Assembly (NCBI RefSeq): GCF_049514155.1 | Contig: NZ_JBEKVH010000040.1 | Location: 1-26,806 of the forward strand | Source: Roseiarcus sp049514155 | GTDB lineage: Bacteria; Pseudomonadota; Alphaproteobacteria; Rhizobiales; Beijerinckiaceae | Reading direction: 5' to 3' | DNA: 26,806 nt | Part shown: in pieces, positions 8,003-14,758 of the stretch | How the letters are laid out: each line of letters opens with the position of its first letter | How positions within the stretch are numbered: position 1 is the stretch's first letter | Notes under the pieces: model-generated | Seen by the model: only the letters and a program-made list of their open reading frames with translations | Databases searched by the model: none | What the model was told of the DNA's origin: nothing | Made by a program: the position numbers and the translations under genes

Positions 8003-8697
8003 CGGCGGCGCGAATCCTAGCGATCAGATTCTGGCGCTTGGTCCCCGCGCTGGCGGAGCGGAGTGGACCCTGAGCCGCCTTTTCGCCAGCCGCGCCCAAT
8101 CGACTGAAGCTGGCAGGGGGCGGACCGGCAGCTTGCCGCTCTCAAAATGACGAAGCGGTCATTCACTGCTGCGTGGTCGGCGGCCGCAATCGCGCTTGGT
8201 AAGAACGTGGCGCGGCGTAGGCACATTCCGAATCTTGCGGCGAATGCTGTTGGCTGTAATCCTTGGCCATCGAACAGTGTTGGGCAGCAATTTCCCCCTC
8301 CCAGATTGCCGCTCGACCTCAGGCGGTCGCAGGACATCCCCTCCGCGACCGCCAATTTTCTATTCCCGAACGCTTTGAGAGACGACGGCGTCTTTCGTTC
8401 GAAGCCGCGAACGGGATCGAGATTCAGGAGAGCGCCCGAAGACTAAGCAACTGACGGGAGCGCCGATTCCGTGCCTCAGCAAGAAGGACGGGGTGGCAAA
8501 CGGACGCCAAGTTCTGAGGCCACGCCGAGGGGGTCGCACGACACTATGAGTAGATTCCGAGGGTGGGCCGCCATCGAGGGGGAATTTACGATTGCAGACA
8601 GCTTCAACCGACCGCACCCGCGGTCTGCGGCAAGCCTGTGTCTTGAGCCTTCGCGTCGTGAAGGAAGAGGCCGAGAGGCCACAAAGGACTTGAGCGC
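8003..8697. other. 695-base gap with no supported gene
   Basis: I see no gene here. Several short frames exist on both strands (for example 8147-8446 on plus, 8017-8355 on minus), but none has a family signature, good codon bias or ribosome site. Base composition is visibly less GC-rich than the flanking core genes. The stretch marks the left edge of the accessory-looking patch that runs to about 11450 and may be decayed sequence. Confidence 0.5.
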
Positions 8698-9462
8698 GTG
8701 AACGACCGCGATCTCGATTCGGCTGGCGAGAATGCCGCGCTGAACGTCGGAGCGAGGGTCGCGCGTGTGGTGCTGATCGAGCCGCGAGCGTCGTTTCGCG
8801 AGTGCCTGGCGCGCGCACTCATGACGTTCCTGCCACACGTATCGATCGAGGGCGTCAAATCGTCTGACGAAGTCGCTCCGGGACCGGCCAAGCTCGTGCT
8901 CATCGGTCCTGATCTGCTGTCGGGATGCGAGCGTTGGCAGTTACGCGAGACAATTGAGACGCTGCGGCGACTCAGCGATGGATCGCCGATCGGCGCTTAT
9001 CTGCACGCGCGGGACATGCGCGTCGCCGCGTCGCTCACGACGCTAGGGGTCGTCGGAATCGTGATGTCTGACGCCAGCGTGGAGATCGCCGTCGCCTATC
9101 TCAGATACATGGTGGTCGGCGGAGCCTTTCTGATGCCCGGACTCATGGAGCGTCAGGACGAAAGCATCGTCGTCGCCTGCGTCCCTGCACACGACCTCTC
9201 GCCACAAGACCTGTCACCGCAGGCGCACGCACGCCCGAAAGAATCGCCCTCGCCCTATCGCAATCTCACGGCGCGGGAACGCGACGTTTTCAAATCCATG
9301 AGCGCCGGTCGCACGAACAAGAAGATCGCCTTGGATCTCCAAATTTCCGAAGGCACGGTCAAAGTGCATCTACATAGCATCATGAGAAAATTGCGAGCGA
9401 CAAACCGCACACAGGCGGCCGTAAGGTTCGGCGCGTTAGCCGCCGAAACAATGGGCTCTTAA
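8698..9462 (+). CDS. LuxR/NarL-type transcription regulator with degenerate receiver domain
   Basis: A 254-residue DNA-binding regulator. The C-terminal LuxR helix-turn-helix is clear: LTARERDVFKSMSAGRTNKK, then IALDLQISEGTVKVHLHSIM and RKLRATNRTQAAVRF. The N-terminal 150 residues follow a response-regulator layout (VVLIEPRASFRECLARAL at the start, VLIGPDLL in place of the phospho-site strand, VVGGAFLMPGL at the end). The acidic pair is reduced to a single Glu and the expected phospho-acceptor Asp falls on Gly/Pro. It is therefore probably not phosphorylated and acts as an atypical receiver. Start is GTG 8698 with AAGGA upstream. No histidine kinase lies nearby. Two small genes follow 39 bases later. 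Confidence 0.85.
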   Translation: MNDRDLDSAGENAALNVGARVARVVLIEPRASFRECLARALMTFLPHVSIEGVKSSDEVAPGPAKLVLIGPDLLSGCERWQLRETIETLRRLSDGSPIGAYLHARDMRVAASLTTLGVVGIVMSDASVEIAVAYLRYMVVGGAFLMPGLMERQDESIVVACVPAHDLSPQDLSPQAHARPKESPSPYRNLTARERDVFKSMSAGRTNKKIALDLQISEGTVKVHLHSIMRKLRATNRTQAAVRFGALAAETMGS

Positions 9463-9501
9463 GCGCTCGCTGGGGAGCGGAAACATTGAGAGGGGGAGAT
9501 T

Positions 9502-9729
9502 ATGGATTTCAAGTCTGGGGACAAGGTTCTGTTGAGGGGGCCGTCGCGCATGCGCATGACCGTCAAGAGCGTGTCCGCTGCCGGCGTCCTTTGCGAGTGG
9601 TCAGACGCAATCTTAAGGGGGGAGTTGACCGTTTCGCCGGCATCGCTTGAGCAAATGATTGCGCCCGAGCGCGCGCCTCCTGTTCATCAAGAGCTAGTCG
9701 CTCATTCGGGGGGGCGAGGAATAGCATGA
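9502..9729 (+). CDS. Small DUF2158 (YodC-like) protein
   Basis: A 75-residue protein. FKSGDKVLLRGPSRMRMTVKSV followed by GVLCEW is the characteristic pattern of DUF2158/YodC (GD-V-x-LKSGG-x-MTV, then C-x-W), a small beta-barrel-like domain of unknown function. Here the usual 'SGGP' is 'RGPS'. A strong AGGGGGAG lies ahead of the ATG. The stop overlaps the next start as ATGA. It follows the LuxR-type gene by 39 bases, so the three probably form one transcript. The last 20 residues are outside the conserved domain. Confidence 0.72.
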   Translation: MDFKSGDKVLLRGPSRMRMTVKSVSAAGVLCEWSDAILRGELTVSPASLEQMIAPERAPPVHQELVAHSGGRGIA

Positions 9730-9980
9730 CCGCAACCATGTCGCCGATCGACGGGGCAAGGCGATCGGACCTGTCCCCCGGCAGTTACAAGATTCTCGGC
9801 CTCCTTCGGAAAGGATGCGCCTACTCAGTGCGGGGCGCTTGGCGCTTTCGCGGTGTGCGCGGCAGCGTCAGAGAGCAAGCGTTCCTATCGTTGCTGGCGT
9901 GGGGCCTGGCGGAGCGCGTAGAGGGTGATCGATGCGCACAAGTGCGGATCACCGCAGCCGGGCGATCAATCAGCGTCTAA
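9726..9980 (+). CDS. Unknown 84-residue protein, translationally coupled
   Basis: I do not recognise this family. The ATG overlaps the previous stop (ATGA), which argues for real translation. The sequence is basic. LSPGSYKILGLLRKG, then REQAFLSLLAWGLAERVE and VRITAAGRSI resembles a compact winged-helix layout (helix, helix, then a beta hairpin ending in 'T-A-G-R', as in many small bacterial wHTH proteins). A DNA-binding role is thus possible, but this is pattern reading only. There are two Cys residues and no signal peptide or membrane segment. Confidence 0.6.
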   Translation: MTATMSPIDGARRSDLSPGSYKILGLLRKGCAYSVRGAWRFRGVRGSVREQAFLSLLAWGLAERVEGDRCAQVRITAAGRSISV

Positions 9981-10166
9981 AACGGATGAGATCAAGGCGA
10001 TCGCCTCACCAACGCGCCGCTAGCCGGACGCGCACGCTGGGCGCCGCTGTCGATCCGTCACGCAAGCTCCTGATTGGCTTTGCTTCGAAGGGTCAATCTA
10101 CGGCGCCCGTTCACAACGCGGCGCGTGACGCAAGTCCATCCCGCTGTCGGGCGTAACGAAGCGACG

Positions 10167-10189
10167 GCGCTCGCGCAACGGGCGAGCGC
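10167..10189. other. Hairpin upstream of the DUF2188-like gene
   Basis: Perfect 8-base stem gcgctcgc (10167-10174) against gcgagcgc (10182-10189) with a 7-base loop. There is no T-run after it, so it is not a standard intrinsic terminator. It lies 50 bases before the next start codon, within a 259-base gap (9981-10239) that otherwise shows no gene. Confidence 0.45.
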
Positions 10190-10239
10190 TTACAAATGCG
10201 CAATGCGGCCTCGTCGAAGGCAGCTTGAGTGGAGCGAAT

Positions 10240-10461
10240 ATGGCGAACGTTTATGTCGAGGCATGCCCGAAGGGGTATCGTGAAGGGACCGCAATCACGA
10301 ATTTCGTTGTCGAAGACCAAGCCGGCAGTGCGCTTGGCGCATTCAAGACGCAACGCGAGGCCGTTGATTGGGCCAAGAGCAAGGGCCATTCGCCGCTGGT
10401 CGCGCGAGTTCGGCAAGCGAACGACAGGAATAGCTCAGACCACTGGCGAGCGGCGTCCTAG
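10240..10461 (+). CDS. Small DUF2188-like protein
   Basis: A 73-residue cytoplasmic protein beginning MANVYVEACPKG. It has FVVEDQAGSALGAFKTQREA, then VDWAKSKGHSPLVARVR and a DHWR ending. From memory, very similar short proteins are widespread in Hyphomicrobiales and are usually labelled hypothetical or DUF2188-like (a small beta-alpha-beta fold where a 'T-x-x-E-A' helix follows the first strands). Function is unknown. I start at ATG 10240 because a GGAG lies just upstream; an in-frame TTG at 10225 would add five residues. It stands alone between two gene-free gaps. Confidence 0.65.
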   Translation: MANVYVEACPKGYREGTAITNFVVEDQAGSALGAFKTQREAVDWAKSKGHSPLVARVRQANDRNSSDHWRAAS

Positions 10462-10584
10462 CGGGGCCGATTGATGCGTAGCGAAGCGCCGTCGCGGTCT
10501 CGGCTGCGGCTCGATCGTGGCGCGTGATCCCAACGTTCATCTAGCCTGGCTAGGGTCGCAGGTTGAGTTGACGCCACGTCGCTG

Positions 10585-10622
10585 CGCAAAAAGATGGGCG
10601 GTCGACGCGAGCGACCGCCCAT
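10585..10622 (-). terminator. Intrinsic terminator, minus strand
   Basis: Perfect 11-base stem atgggcggtcg (10594-10604) against cgaccgcccat (10612-10622) with a 7-base loop. On the minus strand it is followed by CTTTTT, the classical rho-independent layout. It would end transcripts running left from the CsbD-like gene. Confidence 0.75.
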
Positions 10623-10756
10623 TAGCGCGAAGGCCGGTCGAGCTGGGGACATAACGACCGGCGCTCGGTGCCGTTTGCAGTGTTGCAATGACCACGACGT
10701 TCGCGTCGGAGTCCCCGCGACGATCCACTGAACGGCTAATTTGGGCGCAACTTCGT

Positions 10757-10779
10757 CCCCGGCAGGGTTGCTGCCGGGG
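10757..10779 (-). terminator. GC-rich hairpin just after the CsbD-like gene
   Basis: Perfect 9-base stem ccccggcag (10757-10765) against ctgccgggg (10771-10779), 5-base loop, 20 bases past the stop of the minus-strand gene. No T-run follows on either strand, so it may be a 3'-end stabiliser and not a full terminator. Confidence 0.45.
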
Positions 10780-10798
10780 GCGGCACGTCGTCAGTGGA

Positions 10799-10981
10799 TT
10801 AGAAGCTGCGGTCAGACATCCAGACAGTCACGTCGGCGTCCGCTCTGGCCTTGTCCATGCTGTAAGCCTTCGCGACCAACGCCGAGAGCGCCTCATGGCT
10901 TCTCACGTTCGCCACGTCAGCCTGATTGAGCTTGGACCATTTGGCGTGGATATCGTTGGCCTGAATTTTCGTATTGGTCAT
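10799..10981 (-). CDS. Small CsbD-like stress protein
   Basis: A 60-residue soluble protein. IHAKWSKLNQADVANVRSHE followed by LVAKAYSMDKARADADV resembles the CsbD pattern (KW-x-KLT-x-x-D, then L-x-x-K-x-x-x-x-Y-x-x-x-K-x-x-A-x-x-x-V). CsbD proteins are abundant under general stress in many bacteria; their molecular role is unknown. The ATG at 10981 has GGAG seven bases upstream; an earlier in-frame TTG (10993) is less likely. The upstream 130 bases are unusually AT-rich. Two hairpins follow the stop, the second with a T-run on this strand. Relation to CsbD is by pattern and moderate. Confidence 0.62.
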   Translation of the reverse strand: MTNTKIQANDIHAKWSKLNQADVANVRSHEALSALVAKAYSMDKARADADVTVWMSDRSF

Positions 10982-11160
10982 AGAAATCTCCAAATCAATA
11001 TCTTATTCCGCGAATTCAGATACGAATTCACTTTTCAAGTTCATAATAAAATAGTGGCAAAACCAAGTGTGACAGGCGTAGAGTTATGTATTTAAGCGAT
11101 AACTCACTGAAAACGCGCCGAGAACAATTTTGAAAAGTCAAAATAAATACTATCAAAAAT
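10982..11160. promoter_or_regulatory. AT-rich upstream region of the CsbD-like gene
   Basis: This stretch is strikingly AT-rich in a genome that is otherwise strongly GC-rich. It carries a spaced repeat of gaattc (11012-11017 and 11024-11029) and several A/T runs. It probably contains the promoter of the minus-strand gene. AT-rich patches like this attract nucleoid-type silencers such as MucR in alphaproteobacteria (inference). I cannot fix -35/-10 boxes. Confidence 0.45.
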
Positions 11161-11453
11161 CGCAACTTGTTGGCGCCAGGCCCCCGATCGATCTTAATTT
11201 CAACGGAAAAGCCGCATTCATCTCTTTACCCGCGCTAGGTGTGAAGCGGCCCCACCGACGCGCAAATCCGGTGAGACTACCCGTGGTCGTTGAGGGCGCC
11301 TCGCCGGATAGGCGTCCGCTTTCGAGCACCGCCGTATTGGCAGGGACCGGCAATAATGGGCGCAATCCGGTCGATCCCGCTCCCGCGAGGCGGTAGCCGC
11401 CTTCCACCCGCGTCCGACCCGTACAGCGGGAACCAAGCGTCAGATTTTGCCCG
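11161..11453. other. Gap without a supported gene
   Basis: No gene or RNA recognised. Frames on both strands (for example 11130-11396 plus) begin at non-ATG codons, lack ribosome sites and show no family pattern. Composition moves from AT-rich at the left to the genome's usual GC-rich state near the pip gene. Confidence 0.45.
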
Positions 11454-12464
11454 CTAGCTTGGCAGGCCGTCCTCGCCATAGAGCCAGTCTTGGCTGCGCG
11501 CGGCGCTGGAACCCTTGCCGGCGAACCGGTCTGTGGCGCGGATCAGCCGGTCGAGGATGCCGGGCTCCGACCAGGCGTGGCCGGCGCCTTCGACAAGATG
11601 GAACTCGGCCTCCGGCCACGCCTTGTGCAGCGCGTAGGCGTAGCGCGCCGGACACGGCATGTCGTAGCGGCCGTGGACGATCGCGCCGGGAATCCCGCTT
11701 AAGCGCCCGGCGTCGCGCAGCAGCTGCCCCTCCTCGAGCCAGCAATTGTGGGTGAAGTAATGGTTCTCGATTCGCGCGAAGGCGAGCGCGAAACGCCCGT
11801 CGCCGTGGACGGCGGAGACGTTGGGATTGGGCAGCAGGGAGATCGTCTCGCCTTCCCACAGGCTCCACGCCTTCGCCGCTTCGATCTGAGCGGCGGAATC
11901 GTCGCCGGTGAGGCGCTTGCGATAGGCCGCGATCATGTCGCCGCGCTCTTCGGGCGGAATCGGCGCCTGGAAGCGCTCCCATTTGTCGGGGAACATCTCG
12001 GAGACGCCGAACTGGTAATACCAGGCGAGCTCGGCTTTGGTGACGGTGTAGATTCCGCGCAAGACGAGCGCGCTGACCCGCTCAGGGTAGGTCTCGGCAT
12101 AGGCGAGCGCCAGGGTCGAACCCCAGGAGCCGCCGAATACCAGCCAGCGATCGACCTTCGCCGCCGCGCGCAGCCGCTCGATGTCGGCGACCAGGCGCCA
12201 GGTCGTATTCGCCTCCAGGCTGGCGTTGGGCGTCGAGCGGCCGCAGCCGCGCTGGTCGAACAGCGTGACGTCGTAAAGCTCGGGGTCGAACAGCCGGCGA
12301 TGGTCGGGGGCGATCCCGCCGCCCGGGCCGCCATGGAGAAACAATGCCGGCTTGGCCCCGCGTCGGCCGCAACGCTCGAAATAGACCCGGTGCCCGTCGC
12401 CGACGTCGACGATGCCGGATTCGTAGGGCTCGATCGGCGGATAGAGCGCGCGCAGGTTGGCCAT
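11454..12464 (-). CDS. pip: Proline iminopeptidase (alpha/beta hydrolase, family S33)
   Basis: Cleaves N-terminal proline from peptides in the cytoplasm. The product is 336 residues from ATG 12464, with AGAGGA upstream; upstream in-frame starts add an unconserved arginine-rich leader. Visible: LYPPIEPYESG at the N-terminus, the oxyanion loop HGGPGGG at 44-50, FDQRGCGRSTPNASLEANTT, the nucleophile Ser113 in GGSWGS, Asp268 in HGRYDMPCP and His296 in GAGHAWSE. This complete triad and the spacing match bacterial Pip enzymes. It diverges from the NRAMP gene. Confidence 0.94.
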   Translation of the reverse strand: MANLRALYPPIEPYESGIVDVGDGHRVYFERCGRRGAKPALFLHGGPGGGIAPDHRRLFDPELYDVTLFDQRGCGRSTPNASLEANTTWRLVADIERLRAAAKVDRWLVFGGSWGSTLALAYAETYPERVSALVLRGIYTVTKAELAWYYQFGVSEMFPDKWERFQAPIPPEERGDMIAAYRKRLTGDDSAAQIEAAKAWSLWEGETISLLPNPNVSAVHGDGRFALAFARIENHYFTHNCWLEEGQLLRDAGRLSGIPGAIVHGRYDMPCPARYAYALHKAWPEAEFHLVEGAGHAWSEPGILDRLIRATDRFAGKGSSAARSQDWLYGEDGLPS

Positions 12465-12586
12465 TGGTCCTCTGATCCGGCGGTCGGAGCGGTCCGTCGC
12501 CTGATTAGCGCCAGCGCTCCGTCGGCGCCAGGGGTCGGTCCCGCGCCGCCGCAAGCGCCAAAGTGGAACGACCTGATCTCGCGCAA

Positions 12587-12596
12587 AAATGCATTT
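12587..12596. promoter_or_regulatory. Palindrome AAATGCATTT upstream of the NRAMP gene
   Basis: A perfect 10-base palindrome about 64 bases before the NRAMP start codon, in the pip/NRAMP divergent interval. Metal-responsive Fur-family regulators (Mur/Fur) of alphaproteobacteria bind AT-rich palindromes containing GCA/TGC, so an operator is conceivable. The match to any defined consensus is not established. Confidence 0.3.
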
Positions 12597-12659
12597 CGAT
12601 CGACCGCTATATCAGCTATTGCCGGATCGGCGGATTTTCACGGAACGAGAGCGCATTGC

Positions 12660-13901
12660 ATGACGGCGGGCACGGCGACGGTTTCACCATTTGGCTGGCG
12701 CCGCTTCCTGGTCGTGGCCGGGCCGGGACTGGTCGTGATGCTGGCCGACACCGACGCCGGCAGCATCATCACCGCCGCCCAGAGCGGCGCGCAATGGGGC
12801 TATCGCCTGCTGGCGCTGCAGTTCCTGCTGATCCCGATCCTCTACATCGTCCAGGAGTTGACGGTGCGGCTCGGCGCGGCGACCGGCAAGGGCCACGCCC
12901 GGCTGATCCTCGAGCGCTACGGGCGTTTCTGGGCCTGGTTTTCGACCGGAACCCTGATCCTCTCCTGCATCGGCGCGCTGCTCAGCGAGTTTTCCGGCAT
13001 CGCCGGCGTCGGCGCGCTGATGGGAGTCCCTGCCCCGGCGAGCCTGACGCTGGTGGTGGCGGCGCTGCTCGCCATCGCCTTCACCCGCAGCTACCGCTCC
13101 GTCGAGCGCATCGCCATTTTCGTCGGCGCCTTCGAGCTGGTCTTCCTGCTCGTCGCTTGGCTCGCCCATCCGAGCCCCGGCGAAATCGCGACCGGATTCG
13201 TTTCGATTCCGCTCGACGACCCGAAATACCTCTATCTCGCCTCGGCCAACATCGGCGCGGTCATCATGCCGTGGATGGTGTTCTTCCAACAGTCCTCGGT
13301 GGTCGAGAAGAAGCTGAAAGCGGCCGACATCGGCGCGGAGCGGATCGACACCGCGATCGGCGCAGTGATCACCCAGATCATCATGGCCGCGGTGCTGATC
13401 GCCACCGCCGCGACGCTCGGCAAGTCGGGCGGCGGCCAGGCGCTCGACACGGTCCAGGAAATCAGCGCCGCCATCACGCCGTTCCTCGGCCAGATCGGCG
13501 GCAATCTCCTGTTCGGGCTCGGCATCTGCGGCGCGGCCTTGGTGGCGACGATCGTCGTCACCCTCGCCGCCGCGCGCACGCTCGGCGAGGTGCTGGGCGT
13601 CAACCATAGCCTCGACCACGAGGTCAGCGAGGCGCCCTGGTTCTACGGCGCCTACGCCGCGGCGCTGATCGCCGGCGCGCTCGTGGTCGCCTCCGGCGTC
13701 AACCTCGTCGCGCTCAGCGTCGGCGTGCAGGTGATGAACGCGATGCTGTTGCCGATCGTCCTCGGCTTCCTGTTCCTGCTGGCGCGCGGCCTGCCCGAGC
13801 CGTGGCGGCTCAGTGGCTGGTACGCCTGGTTCTCGGGCGGCCTGATCGCCGTGACGACGATTTTCGGCGTCTATTCCGGCCTGGCGGGGCTGTGGGGCTA
13901 G
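12660..13901 (+). CDS. NRAMP-family divalent metal transporter with altered metal-site motifs
   Basis: A 413-residue inner-membrane protein with about eleven hydrophobic segments. It aligns with MntH/NRAMP: AGPGLVVML, then the TM1 motif, GYRLLALQFLLIPILYIVQE, LGAATGKG and the TM6 segment. In standard NRAMPs TM1 carries DPGN and TM6 carries MPH. Here, counting from the GPG anchor, they read DAGS (Asp32-Ala33-Gly34-Ser35) and MPW (Met203-Pro204-Trp205). The first Asp and the Met are kept; Asn becomes Ser and His becomes Trp. This puts it in a divergent NRAMP branch, whose ion (Mn, Fe or Mg) and proton coupling are uncertain. Start at ATG 12660; the ribosome site is weak. Confidence 0.88.
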   Translation: MTAGTATVSPFGWRRFLVVAGPGLVVMLADTDAGSIITAAQSGAQWGYRLLALQFLLIPILYIVQELTVRLGAATGKGHARLILERYGRFWAWFSTGTLILSCIGALLSEFSGIAGVGALMGVPAPASLTLVVAALLAIAFTRSYRSVERIAIFVGAFELVFLLVAWLAHPSPGEIATGFVSIPLDDPKYLYLASANIGAVIMPWMVFFQQSSVVEKKLKAADIGAERIDTAIGAVITQIIMAAVLIATAATLGKSGGGQALDTVQEISAAITPFLGQIGGNLLFGLGICGAALVATIVVTLAAARTLGEVLGVNHSLDHEVSEAPWFYGAYAAALIAGALVVASGVNLVALSVGVQVMNAMLLPIVLGFLFLLARGLPEPWRLSGWYAWFSGGLIAVTTIFGVYSGLAGLWG

Positions 13902-13916
13902 GTCCCGCGGCTCGGC

Positions 13917-13944
13917 TTGACTTCCGGCGCTCCCCGACTATGTT
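13917..13944 (+). promoter_or_regulatory. Sigma-70-type promoter of rpmG
   Basis: TTGACT at 13917-13922 and TATGTT at 13939-13944 form a good -35/-10 pair, with 16-17 bases between depending on how the boxes are cut. It lies about 90 bases before the rpmG start and 16 bases after the NRAMP stop, fitting an independent housekeeping promoter. Confidence 0.6.
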
Positions 13945-14030
13945 GCCGCGCGACTGGCGCCGGCGGGGCTTCCCGAGGGCGCTGTTTCGTTTTTCCGGCG
14001 CCTGGCGCCGCTGAGATCGGACACTTCGCG

Positions 14031-14198
14031 ATGGCCAAGGCCGCCTCACTGAAGATCAAGCTGCTGTCGACCGCCGACACCGGCTATTTCTACGTCACCA
14101 AGAAGAACGCCCGCACCAAGACCGAGAAGCTGACGTTCAAGAAATACGATCCCGTCGCGCGCAAGCACGTCGAATTCAAGGAAACCAAGATCAAGTAA
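14031..14198 (+). CDS. rpmG: Ribosomal protein bL33
   Basis: A 55-residue basic protein, the standard length for bL33, a component of the large ribosomal subunit near the E site. Diagnostic segments: KIKLLSTADTGYFYVTKKNA, then KTEKLTFKKYDPVARKHVEF and KETKIK. It has no cysteines, so it is the zinc-independent form. It has its own promoter upstream and a strong terminator about 30 bases downstream. Confidence 0.97.
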   Translation: MAKAASLKIKLLSTADTGYFYVTKKNARTKTEKLTFKKYDPVARKHVEFKETKIK

Positions 14199-14228
14199 GC
14201 GGCCCCGCCGCTTGGGTTTCCGACGACC

Positions 14229-14253
14229 AAGGCGCCCCGCGGGGCGCCTTTTT
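14229..14253 (+). terminator. Intrinsic terminator of rpmG
   Basis: A 22-base perfect palindrome, aaggcgcccc (14229-14238) mirrored by ggggcgcctt (14241-14250), followed by a five-T run (14249-14253). It begins 31 bases after the rpmG stop and separates it from the convergent Host_attach gene. Confidence 0.9.
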
Positions 14254-14268
14254 CGTTTCGCAGCGCCT

Positions 14269-14718
14269 CTAGCCGACGATGTGCTTCTCGATCTCCCACA
14301 CCGGAAGCTTGGTCAGGTCCTTGTCGATCTCGCCGATCAGCCGCGCCTTGACGTCGCCGTGCAGCGCCTGGCGCAGCTCGGCGAGCGCGCGCGGCGGCGC
14401 GACGATGACCAGCGCCGGCGCATCGAGCCGGCGCACCAGCGCCTCGAGCGCCGCCGACACCCGTTGGACGAAGCGATGTTCTTCGATCTCGTGCCAGTCG
14501 GTCGACTCCATCGCCGAACGCTGCGTCGAATGGGCGGAGGCGAAGCTGCGACCCGGCTTGTCGCTTCCCTGCTCGTGGGTCGCGGGATTCGCCTCGGCAA
14601 ATATGCGTTCGGTCACCAGATTGGGGAACTTCGCGTCGCCGGCGTTGCGAAGGAACAGCGCCTTGCGGCCGTCGCCGACGAAGACGAAAGCGTCGTGGGG
14701 AAGCGCCAGCTTGTTCAT
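14269..14718 (-). CDS. Host_attach-family protein (eRF1-like fold)
   Basis: A 149-residue soluble protein of the 'protein required for attachment to host cells' family (PF10116). Seen: LPHDAFVFVGDGRKALFLRN at the N-terminus, the low-complexity AHSTQRSAMESTDWHEIEEH segment, LVIVAPPRALAELRQAL and a KDLTKLPVWEIEKHI end. The family name comes from an Agrobacterium phenotype. From memory, the fold groups with the eRF1 middle-domain/baeRF-like proteins, suggesting a ribosome-linked role; I could not check this. An AGGAGT site supports the ATG at 14718. It starts 40 bases after the HPF-cold-shock gene, so the two are likely one transcript. Confidence 0.85.
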   Translation of the reverse strand: MNKLALPHDAFVFVGDGRKALFLRNAGDAKFPNLVTERIFAEANPATHEQGSDKPGRSFASAHSTQRSAMESTDWHEIEEHRFVQRVSAALEALVRRLDAPALVIVAPPRALAELRQALHGDVKARLIGEIDKDLTKLPVWEIEKHIVG

Positions 14719-14758
14719 GTCGGACTCCTGAAAGACGAACCGCCGCCCGACGCCGCCG

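Larger units (their letters stand above)
10462..10798. other. 337-base gap with two strong hairpins, no supported gene
   Basis: Between the DUF2188-like gene and the stop of the CsbD-like gene I find no supported reading frame. Two perfect hairpins, at 10594-10622 and 10757-10779, are described separately. The interval between them could be the 3' untranslated part of the minus-strand transcript or a small RNA. Confidence 0.45.

Noticed and set aside
8471..8701. 76-codon frame before the LuxR-type gene
   Set aside because: No ribosome site or family signal, and it runs into the better-supported GTG start at 8698.
10458..10688. 76-codon minus-strand frame across the terminator hairpin
   Set aside because: A strong rho-independent terminator lies inside the frame, so translation is unlikely.
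11130..11396. 88-codon plus-strand frame between the CsbD-like and pip genes
   Set aside because: Begins at TTG without a ribosome site, and composition changes abruptly inside it.
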